A model generated the notes under the pieces. It saw only the letters and a list, made by a program, of their open reading frames with translations. It did not search any database and had not been told where the DNA came from. The position numbers and the translations under genes are program-made. Shown here piece after piece: positions 12,141 to 24,340 of a DNA stretch of 64,000 bases (the stretch's first letter is position 1; the number at the start of each line of letters is the position of its first letter). Source of the DNA: Boswellia sacra (taxonomy: Eukaryota; Streptophyta; Magnoliopsida; Sapindales; Burseraceae); the NCBI GenBank assembly GCA_013180625.2, contig SNVD02006970.1, forward strand, positions 1 to 64,000, in the 5' to 3' direction.

Positions 12141-12327
12141 TACTCCTAATTTAACATAGATCTTTCAAACTTTGTTTTACCAATTGGGCCATGGAATGGT
12201 GACCGACCTGGATCATGCATTTGGAGGAATTTTTCTTTGTAGAACAGCTGTGAAACATTTTCCCCCACATATACTTTCTCATTTCCTTTTAACTTTCTCT
12301 TGCTGGTGCATAACTCCTTGAGACATT

Positions 12328-13290
12328 TTATATAACAAAGTACTTGCTCGATAGCATCCAGAAGTGTATATTTACCTCGATTTTGTGAGAAGTTTCCAGG
12401 ATTTCTTGTTCTTGTTCCTCCTTCTTCAATTTTGTCAATCTGCTAGGAAAAGGTGGAGGAGTAACATAAGAAGGAATAGCAGTTTTAAGACTTACCTTAG
12501 AGGATGATGTCTTGTTCATGGTGGAAGTGGTGTCATCTTCTTCATCAGTTTGTGATTTCTTTGGCAGGACATCTAATTGCTCTCCATTTTGCAAAGTTAT
12601 CACACAAGCATTCTCTCTTGGATTGATCACCGTTTGAGAAGATAATTTTTCTGAGCCTTGGCCCTCGAATTTGCTCATGCTAGTAGCCAATTATCCCATT
12701 TGATTTGCCAGGTTTTGGATACTTGCCCCAGTTTCTTGTTGGAATTGCATTGTGTTAGTGGCAAGTGCATTAACAATATCCTGGAGTGACATACCTGATT
12801 TTTCTGGAGCTGGTTGTGGTGCTGGTTGTGGCATTGGTGGTGGTTGCATTTGAAATGGTTGCTGCACTCTAGGTTGATTAAAACCTTGTGGCTGATTTGG
12901 TATGGCATTTGGGGTGATTGGTTGATGATTCCAGTAATCAAAATTAGGGTGATCTCCCCATCCAGCATTGTAAGTATTAGAGAAGGGATCATACCATTGC
13001 CTTGGTTGTCCTGGAAATCCACCCATGGCATTGGCTCGTTCCATATATTCTTCTTGTAAAGTTGGATACATGTCGATTGGATGCTCCATGGTAGAATATA
13101 CCCCACATGCATAAGATTTCTGCATATCTCCTACAGCCATGTTTTTCACAAGAGAAGAAAGTTGTTGTTCAATGTTCTGAGTGTTTACCTCATTTACACT
13201 CCAATGTAATTGTGGCTCAAATCGGCTATTGAATTGTTGGAAGTTTACTGCCATGTCGCCTAAACACAAACAATCAGAAAAGAAAAACAA
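12328..13290 (-). pseudogene. Element 1 gag, C-terminal part only
   Basis: Two overlapping frames encode the late part of an Athila-type Gag. 13290-12691 carries a zinc-knuckle relic around CGVYSTMEHPIDMYP, whose first and last Cys positions look changed to Tyr, then a Pro/Gln-rich tail. 12690-12328 has PRENACVITLQNG and PPPFPSRLTK leading to protease. The capsid-type N-terminal domain seen in element 2 (53646-52966) is missing: only about 55 bases separate the PBS from this ORF. The element therefore could not build its own particles. Confidence 0.8.
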
Positions 13291-13344
13291 ACAAAAATAA
13301 GAATTAACAATAAAAACAAAACAACAAATCGATTAGAAAATCAA

Positions 13345-13362
13345 TCCCCGGCAACGGCGCCA
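13345..13362 (-). promoter_or_regulatory. Element 1 primer-binding site (tRNA-Asp type)
   Basis: The plus strand reads TCCCCGGCAACGGCGCCA, which I recall as the 3' end of plant tRNA-Asp(GUC), so the minus-strand RNA would pair with that tRNA to prime reverse transcription. It lies 6 bases from the 5' LTR edge. The identical 18-mer is at 54663-54680. Confidence 0.92.
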
Positions 13363-13368
13363 AAAACT

Positions 13369-14782
13369 TGATGCGTTCGAAACTAGCAAGTATACTAGTC
13401 GCACAAGTAATAAAGTGATAAGTAAGATATCGTTCCCACGAGGATTGATTCTAATTGAATTTGTTATTTTCCAGCAACAATAAACTAAATAAGGGGGGTT
13501 TTGTTGAATGATTAACTAAATGAACTAAGAATGCAAATGAAGAATAACAAAACAGAAAGTTAATTTGAGTGAAAAATCAATGAGAAAATTGGTTAAGGGA
13601 TCTTCTCTACCACAAGATATGGATTTGTGAATTAATCATAGAATTGTCATCCAATTACAGCATTGAAGTTATCAACCGTAGATAACAACAAGCTCTGTTA
13701 TCCCAATCTTTCCTTACTTTGTTGTTAAATAAAACAAGCTCTTTATTTAATCTCTATCCATTAAACAACCTAGAACAAGCTCTCTAAGTTTAATTCAATG
13801 GAAGCATTACGATGAGAAAGATAGGTTGATCTAAGCAATAATCACACAAGTTCGGATTATTTAACCTAGGTTGTATTTTCCAATTGCAATCTCTGATCAC
13901 AATTTTGCTACTAATGATTGGAAATTCATGACAATTACGGATCAAGATTTCTAATCTAGCAATAGACAACAACCAGATTATATTCAGTTGGCCATTCCAA
14001 ATACAATCAGCAAGCAATCATAAGCATTAGATATGGAAAATACAAACAACTTCAATTAGAGAATTGGATAACAATTTCTTACACAATCAACTCACAAAAA
14101 CCATATCAAGGGCTTTGAAATCACCCTCAACCAATTCAGATTCAGTTACACATGTTAAAAAACGTAGTCAATACAATACAATACAAAAACATTCCAGAAA
14201 ATGAAAGGGAAAGGAAGAAACTTAGCAAATCCTTTGCAAATCTCCTTAGATTTGTAGTTCTTCCTCTTTCCAAGCTTTCTTTCTCCTTCAAGAACTCCAA
14301 AAGATGAGAGAATTCCAGAGCTGCAGCCTCCAAGTCGTTTCCCCCTCTTCAAGTTATGAAAATAAAACCCTAAAATATGTTTATATACTCTGCTACAGTA
14401 ACTTGCTACAGTGCCCCGTATTTAATAACATGCTACAGTGATATGTGGAATTACAAATATACACTTCTCATACCATTTTTATCATAACTTTTGGTACACT
14501 ACATAAATTCGTGAACCTTAAATTTCTCAAGAAAATAGACTTCGAGAGCTTTTCAATGGTATATAGCATGTTATCCGGTAAATTGTATATCGATACAATC
14601 AACTCCGAGAAATTGGCTAATTAGCAGAGGTGAAAATGAAGGGTTTTACTCCATTTTTGTGCAAGTTGCTCCAAAACTCCTACAAACATCAAAACCACAC
14701 AAAAACATAAAAATACCAAGGAATATAGCAAAGAAACATGGACAAATTGATATGAAAGTAATACATAAATAGACACCTATCA
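13369..14782 (-). repeat. Element 1 5' LTR
   Basis: Full-length match to 5602-7016. Runs TGATGCGTT...ACCTATCA on the plus strand, next to the PBS on its left and the duplication AAATG on its right. As the upstream LTR of a minus-strand element it would carry the active promoter. Confidence 0.95.
14379..14439 (-). promoter_or_regulatory. Element 1 LTR promoter: TATA box plus triple ACTGTAGC motif
   Basis: On the minus strand TATATAAAC (14387-14379) is a good TATA box. Just upstream of it are three copies of ACTGTAGC (plus-strand GCTACAGT at 14392-14399, 14405-14412, 14432-14439). All three copies recur in the LTR at 5602-7016; in the LTR at 1-1255 the middle one is degraded. Transcription would start about 30 bases downstream, near 14350. 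The motif's role is inferred. Confidence 0.6.
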
Positions 14783-17019
14783 AAATGCTAACCCAACAAT
14801 TGAGATTGGAATGAAACCATGTAAAGCAAATGAGCTAGAAAGATCAAAGTGCATTTGCAAGTGTCATTCTACATTTGGAATCAAACCACAGTTTCATATG
14901 CTTAATTGCAAAAGATTAACTCTGCAATTAAAATACCGACCACCAACTTCTTAAGTGTATCTGGTTCTAGCCACCAACGTAATTTACAAGCCTATACTAC
15001 TATAAAATATAATATACTCATTGACAAGTCTCTAATGAGATGAAATGATTAAGCTATTTGTTCAGTAAGATTATAATACTATCCAGCAAAACAGGGCACT
15101 TTGCTAATCATATTCGTAACGTGTGTAAGGCTCGTATTAAAATAAATTATTGGCAATTTATATCCTAAGTCACTTTTCTACTTTATTTATTCAATCTCCA
15201 TGTCCAACAAGCTTGTGTCTTTTTATAAATTTTTTTCCCTACGCGATACATAGTTACATGTAGTTAATTAATTAATCTACACTTGTTCCATTCTTTACTT
15301 TCCAAAACAAATTGCCCACAAAAAAGCTAAACTAAGAGAATCTAAAAATCCAACTGACCACCAAGAATGTATTAAAAAAGAAGAAAAAAGTCAAAATTTT
15401 GCGGTGCAGGATTCAAAAAGTAACAAGTCAAAAGTTTCAACCAGCTTTTTTGTAGACTATTCCCTGCTCTTCCAATGAATTTTAAGAAACTTTAACTGAG
15501 AAACCACCTTCTGCAAGTGAGTCACGAGAAAGTGATCAAGTTTGTCAAGAAATCTATTAAATTATTTGTTAAAAAACTGATGAAACTATGAATCAAACTC
15601 TCTTATACTTTGTTGATAATCTACTATAAGTACAAACGTTAAAAAAAATAAAAAAAGAAAAATATCCTGAAGCAGCAAATCAGATTTTGTATTATGAACT
15701 AAAATCTCCTGACAAGACATTTACATAATGTCTTTATTAATAGTATAAAGGAAAGGCAGATATGATTCATTCGGAGAAGAAGAAGCCACGGTGAATGATT
15801 CATCATTATGATAAGAGTATAATAAAATAAATAAATATTATATATTAGAAAGAAAACAAGAATAATCAATAAGACCAATTGTGTCTCCAATATTAGCTTT
15901 AACCTTAAGGCTAACACAAAGTACTTTAGAATGGTTACTCCCTCACCATTATTATTACTCTTTCTTTAAAACATTTACGCAAAGAAGAACCTTATAGTAA
16001 GCCAGAATCACAGGAAACAAAACTGAAAAAGCATGCCCAGAAAACCCGGATGGTTAGCCTAGGATATCATGATGATCATTTTTGTATTCATGGTTTAATG
16101 ATGAGATTCCCAGAAAACTAATAATTAAGATCCATTATTTTTTATTGATGAGTAAAAGCAAATTAAGCACAGTTATTTAAAGTTTTTATAACTCCATTTT
16201 GGTAGGATTAATAGATCTTAATTAATTAATTATATATATGATTCATGTTTACCTTCCTTCACTAAGACAAGTTGCATATGGGCTAACTGTAGAGCAACAA
16301 AACTTATAAAATATTAATAGAGTCACTAAAATACATTTGTCTTCTTTCACTTGCAGTTAACAAAATGTTCAATCAAACAGATCCAACATTGCCCCACTTT
16401 AATTTAAATTGTAAGCAAAACCATTTCTATCTTTGCATGTCGAAATCTTTGTCTACTATACCTACCTAATATGCCAAAACCAAAACCAAGGCCAAAAGCA
16501 ACACTAATATACTCTCATTCAAAGTTCCATGAACCTAACAAGAAAAATCGTGCAACGGGCCATTCCACTGCAGAGTTACAAAAAGTAGAGCAATAAGAGA
16601 AATGACTATCAAGTCACTAGAAAGACAAAACAGAGAAACTATTGCTAGAACAAAAAGTTAAGTCATGTTGATTTTCAATACCAAAAAAATATATATAAAC
16701 CACATTTTCCCAGCCTAGATCTAGTCAAGAAACATAATATGATTCACATTAAAGTTACGACTGCTAAAGATATTATAACATTGGAAAAAATAACCCGTAA
16801 TTTATAAATCTCACAAATAAATTCAAAATCACATTCCTAATATAACGTATTGAAACAAAATCAAAGAAATTGCACAAATTACTGAAATTAAAAGGAAAAG
16901 ATATGAATTTAATGAAAATATTTGGAGTTACCTGCAGCGTAGATGATTAAACTGACAGAGATTATTCTCATTCTACTTTCCTACAAAGCAAACAGATGAA
17001 GAACAAAAATTAAGCCAAG

Positions 17020-17086
<67 letters not shown>

Positions 17087-17174
17087 ATTGACTGGTGATG
17101 GCTCTCATACAACATGGCCAGTAAGCCTCTGGTTGAGCTGACCATTGTCGCCACCATAGGAAACAATCTGGAGA
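14783..17174. other. Unassigned AT-rich stretch
   Basis: No recognisable gene. Minus strand 16975-16930 reads ATG AGA ATA ATC TCT..., a short hydrophobic start (MRIISVSLIIYAA) followed by a GTAACT donor-like site. This could be a first exon, but I find no convincing partner exon. The stretch continues the sequence interrupted by element 1 and may still belong to the old CACTA element. Confidence 0.4.
17023..17084. repeat. (GA)n microsatellite
   Basis: About 31 uninterrupted GA units. Confidence 0.98.
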
Positions 17175-20100
17175 CACTACAAAAATTATTATCTTTTACA
17201 GCTGCTACCATACAGCCGCATATGCTTATTTGCGTCTACTTTACGGCTGCTATTTAGTCGCCTCAAATAATAGGTGCCGTAAAATATTTACGGCTAATTT
17301 TTTCTTTATTGTGGCTATTGTATAATCTTTTGTGGCTGCAATATGCTGACATAAAAGTCCATATACCACAGGTCCCATGTATATCTATGGCCGCTTTAAT
17401 GCTGATGTAAATAAATTATAAAAGTCATAATTTATTCTTTACATTTTTAAGATTTTATTCATTTTAAATATAATACAATTGGACAAACAATTGTTAAAAA
17501 TTCAATTTTATTTTATTTTAAATTTAATTTACATAATTTAGTATTTAAATTAAAATACATCATCAACAAAATGAAGACTTAAAATATTTTTGATATTACA
17601 AAAATATATCTCAAAAAGAATGAAATTTATACAAGTTAATGCATCTATCCACCTTAAAGTTTCTATTTCACCCCCTCCAATCCATATACTCTCTTCATGC
17701 TCAACAAAACCATCTCCAAAGCTCCCATCAACAAGATGTTCCTATAGAATATAGAATATATAAGTGCAGGGATAAATATTGAGTCCATGCGCCCATAAAA
17801 GACATGTAATACAAAGACTTAGTTTATTTAAATTGAAATTTGAAACAATAGACAAATTTGTACAAAACTAAGGACTAAATTTTATAAAAGCATTGATTGA
17901 AATAGAGGAAACAGAGGAGGGCCTTTAGCTTTTGTTATGAAAAACACAGAAAACAGATAAAATCTTAGATAACCTTCCCCACCCTTCCACTTTCCTACTA
18001 CTATCGATCAAATGATGATTTCAGATTCCTCATTTTCAATTAAATATTGATGGCACAACCCATTATGCCATCACCAGCTAGCATACAAGGAATTAAATAA
18101 AGTTATAGGAAGGAAAAAAACAGTCATATTGTGAAAGATCTAGAAATGGAAAGAATAATTAATAAACAACCTAACTATGTCATCTTACATATCTAAGAAT
18201 CTTGCAATTTAATGGGAAAATAAATGACTATTCAATAATAAAACTACAAACCAATAAAACAGGCAATAAACAACTTGTACACTAAACAGAAGAAAAGCAA
18301 CAACCTAAAATCTCCATCCTTGTCAAAGTTTAGTTTCAGAAGATCTGCATTTGACTCAAATTTCTCTAAGATTTAGATTAACATCTACTCTCATTAGATT
18401 AGAATCTTTTCTTTCTCCTCTAGGTAGATCCAGATTGTACACCAATTTTCATCCAGAATAATAGTCCATTGAGACAAGAAATATTGTTGATTGGTAAAAA
18501 ATAACAATAAACTTACGTTATTTAGAAGAAAACAACAATATATTCCATTTATGATAGACCAAACAAACAGTTATAAAGCATAATAATTAACAAGAATTGC
18601 CCACACTTAAAAAAAATACGAATTGAGTTTCATGTTGTGACAAAGAAAACACACACATACACTCACTAAGGCACTGACAAAGTATGGCAAACAAGAAAGA
18701 AGTGAGGATTCTTACTTTGCTGCTGTGAGAAAATCTGAGGCCCAAAGCCTAGGAACATCAAGGACTAATCCATAAACTACAGATTCTCCAATTACCCTCT
18801 GCCCTACATTTTATAAAATCAGAGTAATTACTACTGCCTAATGGTGTAAACATCAGCAACAAGACATTACTCATGATAAGAGATGTTTAAAATATAATTT
18901 AGATATCTACAGATTTTAGCAAAAATCATAAAATGATAACTTGAACTAGAGACTTAAAAGAAAATGGACTGGAGCTAACAAGAGATATAGAATTATACAA
19001 TCAAGATATATACAAAAGTTAAGAGCAAAGAGCCTCAAAAGGAAAATTTTGTTATGCTTTGAAGACGATAACCTTGATGAAGATGACGAGCAATTCAAGT
19101 CATGGATATCAAAGAAGATCAAATCAAGCTTAAAGACTTTCTGAGAAGACACCAAGGCTTTTGGTGGAGAATTCAATCCATCACCAGACTCTTTTCCTTA
19201 TCACCAGATGGCTTTGTTTCCAAGGTAGAAGAAAATCACTTTATCGAGGTTAAAAATTCGCAAAAGAAAACAAGGATAACGGATAACAACATCGTATACC
19301 TTGCATAAGCTCTCAACCTTGAAAGATCTATCAGCCTTGATTCTAGGCAAAAAAGTAACAGAAATAAGAATAACTTAACAAAATCAAGTACACACTCATA
19401 ACTATACACACAGAAAAGTATTTAAAAGGAAAAAAATTAGCATTTTCATTGTTCGAGAGATACAAGTTGTGACTGTAGTTAGAAAAGTAATTATGGAGCT
19501 CTCTACAGTTGTGATTCAGATTACGGCCTCAATTTTCAAATTCAACAGTGAGGCGAAATCTAGGGTTTCAAAATCTGTGCAAAACATAGAGTAATTTAAG
19601 CTAACAATATTTAGTAAAATTAAAATGAAATGAGAACGGAATTAAAAGTGTTTGATTTCTAAGAAAATCAGGAGAGAATATTTAACAGAGGAGGAGGTTG
19701 ACTATACCTACACAACAAAGAATATTACTAGCCGAGACTCATCTCATTTCTATACCTACAAAATAACATCAAAATTAAACAAATCACTAAACAAGATTAA
19801 TCTTAGCAAACTAAATATAAAAAAAAATTAAAAAAATAAACTTCTGCAGAAATGGCAACCGGAGGTGGCAGACTGAACATGGAAGAAGAAATCACAACAG
19901 ATTCGAGGTAGATTTTGAGAAAAATCTAAGCTTTGTTTGATCAACACAACCAACCGGAGGTGGACATGTATCGTATGGCGTAAATAACTTAATTTTTGTA
20001 GTGAGAAAAAAAACCTAGGTTTTGAATAGATGAAAAATAGCGAGATCAAGTACCAGGTAACCACCGTTCATCACCAAATAGAGGACCTTCGAATCTTAAA

Positions 20101-20755
20101 TCAAGGCAGAAGGAATCAACAAAGAGTAAAGCAACTTCAAGATTCTGTCGCAGATCTTGGACCTCGTGATCTCCGGAGTTCGACCATGGCAGCTGCAGAA
20201 GAAAGAAACAAAAATCAAGGGGGGAGAGAGAGAAGAAGAAGAAGAAGAAAATGAGAAAGTTCTTACCTTAGAGAGAGCAACCCGAGAGAGGAAGAGACTA
20301 GGTTATTTGGAAGGTGCTAGAAACACTGTTTTCTTTTTGTTTTATTTTCTCACATGGAATTTTTAGGAGCTAGACGTAATAAAATGTGAGTTAGAGTTTT
20401 AGGAGCCAAAACATAAAATTTGAGCGGGCTCTAAATTTTAGTCTGCCCGCCCGTTTTACATAGCAAAACGAGGGCATTTACAAAGGATATTCTTATTAAC
20501 AATAGCTTTTATCAAGTGCTATAGTTTTATTATCCTTTAGTTGCATTATGCAAATGCTACCAATGTAAATGCTTTTATAGCTTCCTATAAATTGCTATGA
20601 ATGTATATGGGAAAGCTATCAATAATAAAATGCTACTTTTTAAGTTACATGTCATAGCATTCTTTCCTTAAATGTTACAAAAAAATAAACTTTTAGTAGC
20701 ATCATAAAAAAAATGCTACAATGCAGTGCTACTAAATGTGTTATTTGTTGTAGTG
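17175..20755. mobile_element. Segment bounded by CACTA-type ends, content unassigned
   Basis: Begins CACTACAAAAATTATT (17175) and ends ...ATTTGTTGTAGTG (20755), the inverted CACTACAA termini of CACTA elements. Near the left end are repeated GGCTGC/CAGCCGC/TACGGC motifs; near the right end are many GCTAC/TAGC motifs. These differ, so the two ends may not belong together, and the 3-base flanks (AGA and AGT) do not match. Inside, minus strand 17745-17650 reads coding-like (EHLVDGSFGDGFVEHEES, then IWIGGGEIE), and 20190 starts MVELRRSRGPRS with a stop soon after. I do not recognise either. Confidence 0.4.
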
Positions 20756-21257
20756 AGTATTGGGCATAAGTCAGATTCTTTTGTTTTTCCATTTGTGTAA
20801 AACAAGTTTTTTACATCCCAAACCAAGTTGATCAAAAAAGGTCAGTTGACAATTCACTTTAGAGAAAGATTATAAAAATATGCAAAGGAGTGATGCAGAT
20901 TGTAATATGGTTGAACATCATTCATTCTCCAAAGAATTGTCAAGCATTGAATCATTTGACAATCTCAAAGATGACGAAATGAACTATACACGTGAAAATC
21001 GTGAAGGCGTTTAGATCGACAATAAAACAACTAAGGATAATTAGCTTATAAAGGTTTATTCTTTTACTGTGGTTATTAAAAGTCATCTCATTATGAGTGT
21101 GTCATTAGTTGCATTTTATGTTCTATTTTTCATTATTATTTAATTAATTGAGTAATACCTTTATTACTAATAACATGTCTAACAATTTATGTGTTCTTTT
21201 CATATAATAACATGTCTAAGAATTTATGGGTTGTTTTCATGTTGTAGGATTGTTGAA
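20756..21257. other. Upstream flank of the Transposase_24/Ulp1 pseudogene
   Basis: AT-rich DNA without a recognisable frame. An acceptor-like TTGTAG at 21243-21248 immediately precedes the first coding segment, so part may be intron or leader of the following gene. Confidence 0.4.
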
Positions 21258-24200
21258 ATGGAAGATGATCATAATGAACCAGAACTATCTGAGAGTCGCC
21301 CAACTAGAGGAATTTGCACAAATTAACAAAGAAATAGAGATGGACCTATAAACAACAAACATGTGGTAGAATTCAGTACGAGTGGGCAACTTGTAGATGC
21401 TCATGCTAATCACTTGATCTCAACTCTTGACATTATTACACGTAACACTGTGCTTGTTTTTACACTAATTGGCGAAAAGTACGAGCAGTTTTGAAGGATA
21501 AGATATGGGAGACCATTTCGGTATATTTGCTTATTTGTTTTTGTTAGATCTTTTTTTCTAATAATAGTTTATGTTTCAATTTGTTATCATAATTAAATCT
21601 TATTTTATGTTTGTAGAAAGATTTTGTTGTGGACCATCGATTTAAAAGAAATTTGTTACAAAATGCTGGAAAGGCTTGGCGTTCATTTAAGTATAATGTA
21701 ACAAAAGATTGGATTTTGCCATTTGAAGGTCAACCTGAACTATTACAAACTGCAACTCGGTACCAATGCATTCAACATTCTCATTGGAAAATCTTTGTTT
21801 CCAATCGCGTATAACCAGATTTCAAGGTCTATTACAATTTACTACGTAATGTTATTGCTTTCTATTTTAGATGCTTTTTAACACACTATTCTCTCTAAAA
21901 TTATGTAACTAAAGTTATTGCACTACTTTAGAAGCTGAGTAACAACCAAAAGAAAAAAAAGAGAGCAAAATTTGTATAACCATGCAACTAGTCGAGCATG
22001 ATACATTGGGTTGGAGGAAAGAATGGTATATTTTGTCTCAAATAATTTATTTATTGAAGTCAATATTTCATTTCTATTTACTTAACATCTATAAATTGTT
22101 TTCAGCTTGATCAGAGGAGAGAAAGTGGGGATCCTAACTTGGTTATAGATAAGTCTGAGTTATGGAAGTAAGTAGGATTCAGAAAAATTGGAGGATATCA
22201 TCCAAAAGTGCAAGAAATTGTCAAAAAAATTGTAAGTTGATAAATTCTAGAGATGAACTTGTTTTGAATTCTTTTGGTTGATTAATGATAAATCAATTAA
22301 CTTATATTTTATTGTAGGATGACTTAAGACAATAATCAGAGTCAAGTGCCATTAAAATGTCTAGTGGCAAAGGTTTTTTAATTCAAACAGCAGGCACAGA
22401 TGAGCATCCTTGGTGTGTAAAGGCTGCTAGAAAGTTTGTCACACAACCTCCTTTAATACTACTGTTGGTGATGCTGAATTTGAAAGGGAAAGATGCAAAT
22501 ATACAAAGCAATTAGAAGAGAAATATGTATAGATTGCTACATTTAAAAGTCAGATGCCTCCCACAAAGTCAGTTGCATTAAGTAATAGCATACAAAGTAA
22601 AACAGTCGCTAATGTGCCTAATAAGAAATGCCATGATGAACAAGCCATGAGTAAAAATTTGGCCAAGAAAAGAATCAAACAAGTATGACTTTAATCACTT
22701 TGTTTTTCTTTTCTATTTTTTTTCTGAGATTCTGTTATTCATTTCAAATGACTAAATATTTGTTATTATATTTGAAGAATCAACCTTGTAAACTAGTAGT
22801 AGGTTCTCAAAACATTATTATTGCCATTGGAGAATTTTGAAGTATAAAACTCCAAATGTTCTTGTGTCAATTAAATGGGTAAAATCTCCGGATAATTTTC
22901 TCCCATATCAAGATGGTGAAGAGCTTATTACAATAATTGATGGCTTAGGGCATCGCTTACTTTGGCTCGAGGATCTTGTTAATTCCAATTACTAATGTTG
23001 AGGAGGTTAGTTAAAAATTAATAGTATTATACCAGTTTATTTATTTATTATTTTTTACTATCATGTTAATAAGTGGGTATTGCACACTTAGGAATCTAAA
23101 TGTGGTGATAAACTTTCCACCATTAAAATAGAATCAACTGATCTTGGTAAATCTACCATAGAACAAGAATCTGTAAAGAATCTAGATGATATTAATTATA
23201 ATGTTTGCAAAAATGGTGAAACGTGTGGTGAAGGGTGCAATGTCAATTCCTATTAATTTTGAAAAGGGATTATTTGGGAATTATGTAACTAAATATATAA
23301 TAGTGGAGGATATGAATTGCATAATTTCAGTGAAGACATTAACACAAAATTGTCTTGCTTTGTATATGACGCGAGAAAATATGCAAGCTATTATAATTCT
23401 ATATATCTTTATATGACTAGAATGATACAATTACTACATTATTATTCAACTTTTTTGTTTAATTTGAATTTGTAGATACTTATATGATGAAATCAAGATT
23501 GGACCATTAGAGGTCAAGTTTAGGTTTGTCCATCGTACCACTATTTCCTTTGCAGGTAGCTTGGAAAACAATTTGAAGACTTTCTTCAAGAGCACAACTT
23601 CTAGCTGACAGCTTATTGCGATGTGATAATAAACAAATTGTTTTCATTCCATACAACTCAAGGTTATTATATTTTTAACATGTAACTTTATTTCGTGACA
23701 TAGATATAAACCAACTTATTTCTTTGTTATTGATATATGTGTTTGCATGTTCTGTTAACACTTCCATTCGATCCTAATTGTGGTTGATTTGGCGCATATG
23801 ACTATCTTTTACATTGATTCGATGGGTAATGATATTGATGGAAATGTCAAACAGACCATCAACAAGTAAGGCAATTATTTATGACTATCTTTTTATAATA
23901 TGATATAATGGTTATATATATTGATCATGCTTCATTGTTGTACAGCGGGATTTGAATTTGGCAAACAAAAACAACAAAAAAAAGTTGAAAAAGAATATCA
24001 GTTTGACTATTGTGAATGGTCCGAAACAATTTGGTCATATGGTATATGGGTACTTTGTGTTGAAGAATATGAAAGAGATAATTAAATATGAGAAAATACT
24101 TTGTGATGAGGTGAGATAGTTAACCATGAATACATAAATTTGTCAACGTTGATCTTAATTAAGAATTGGCATGATATTTAATCATTGATGAATTTGATAT

Positions 24201-24340
24201 AAACTTTTTATTTGCCCCTTTTTTTTCAGTTCAATAGGAAAGACACTTACACTCAAGATGAGATAAATGAGTACATACGGAGTGGGCGAATTATGTTAGT
24301 GACCTTGTGTAAAGGAGGAAGTTTTGTAGATTGGAAATGA
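21258..24340 (+). pseudogene. CACTA second gene: Transposase_24-like plus Ulp1-like protease, dead
   Basis: From ATG 21258 it reads MEDDHNEPELSESRPTRG, a stop, then VEFSTSGQLVDAHANHL and (one frame over) TNWRKVRAVLKDKIWETIS. The next exon after an AG at 21616 reads KDFVVDHRFKRNLLQNAGKA...W.SFKYNVTKD, the pattern of plant Ptta/En/Spm (Transposase_24) proteins. Later pieces include DEHPWCVKAARKFVTQP (22397) and, near 23600-24050, a C48 Ulp1-like domain: VFIPYNS, then HSILIVVDLAHMTIFYIDSMG with His and Asp, then VYGYFVLKNMKEI where the family has a catalytic Cys (DCGYFV type). Here it is Tyr. Stops and frameshifts occur throughout. Function in CACTA biology is not settled. Confidence 0.75.

Larger units (their letters stand above)
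5602..14782 (-). mobile_element. Element 1: non-autonomous Athila-like LTR retrotransposon with LOG cassette
   Basis: A 9.18 kb Ty3/gypsy element read on the minus strand. Its ends are TG...CA LTRs of about 1.41 kb (13369-14782 upstream, 5602-7016 downstream), flanked by a perfect 5-bp duplication AAATG (5597-5601 and 14783-14787). A tRNA-Asp-type primer site and a purine tract sit in the right places. Inside are a gag C-terminal remnant, a protease/RT-leader remnant, a pol-end remnant, a Cys-rich ORF and a LOG ORF. The capsid half of gag and nearly all of RT, RNase H and integrase are missing, so movement would need helper proteins. A rough by-eye count gives about 45 differences between the LTRs (about 3%), so it is older than element 2. 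Athila assignment rests on the gag/protease style and the tRNA-Asp primer site. Confidence 0.93.

Noticed and set aside
13345..13362. tRNA-Asp 3' end as evidence for tRNA genes here and at 54663
   Set aside because: Only the last 18 bases are present, placed 5-6 bases from LTR edges in each element, so these are primer-binding sites.
16981..17211. Open frame rich in Ser-Leu repeats
   Set aside because: It is a translation of the GA microsatellite.
17175..20755. Certain complete CACTA transposon
   Set aside because: Terminal CACTACAA words face each other, but subterminal motifs and 3-base flanks differ, so the ends may not pair. Kept only as a low-confidence element.
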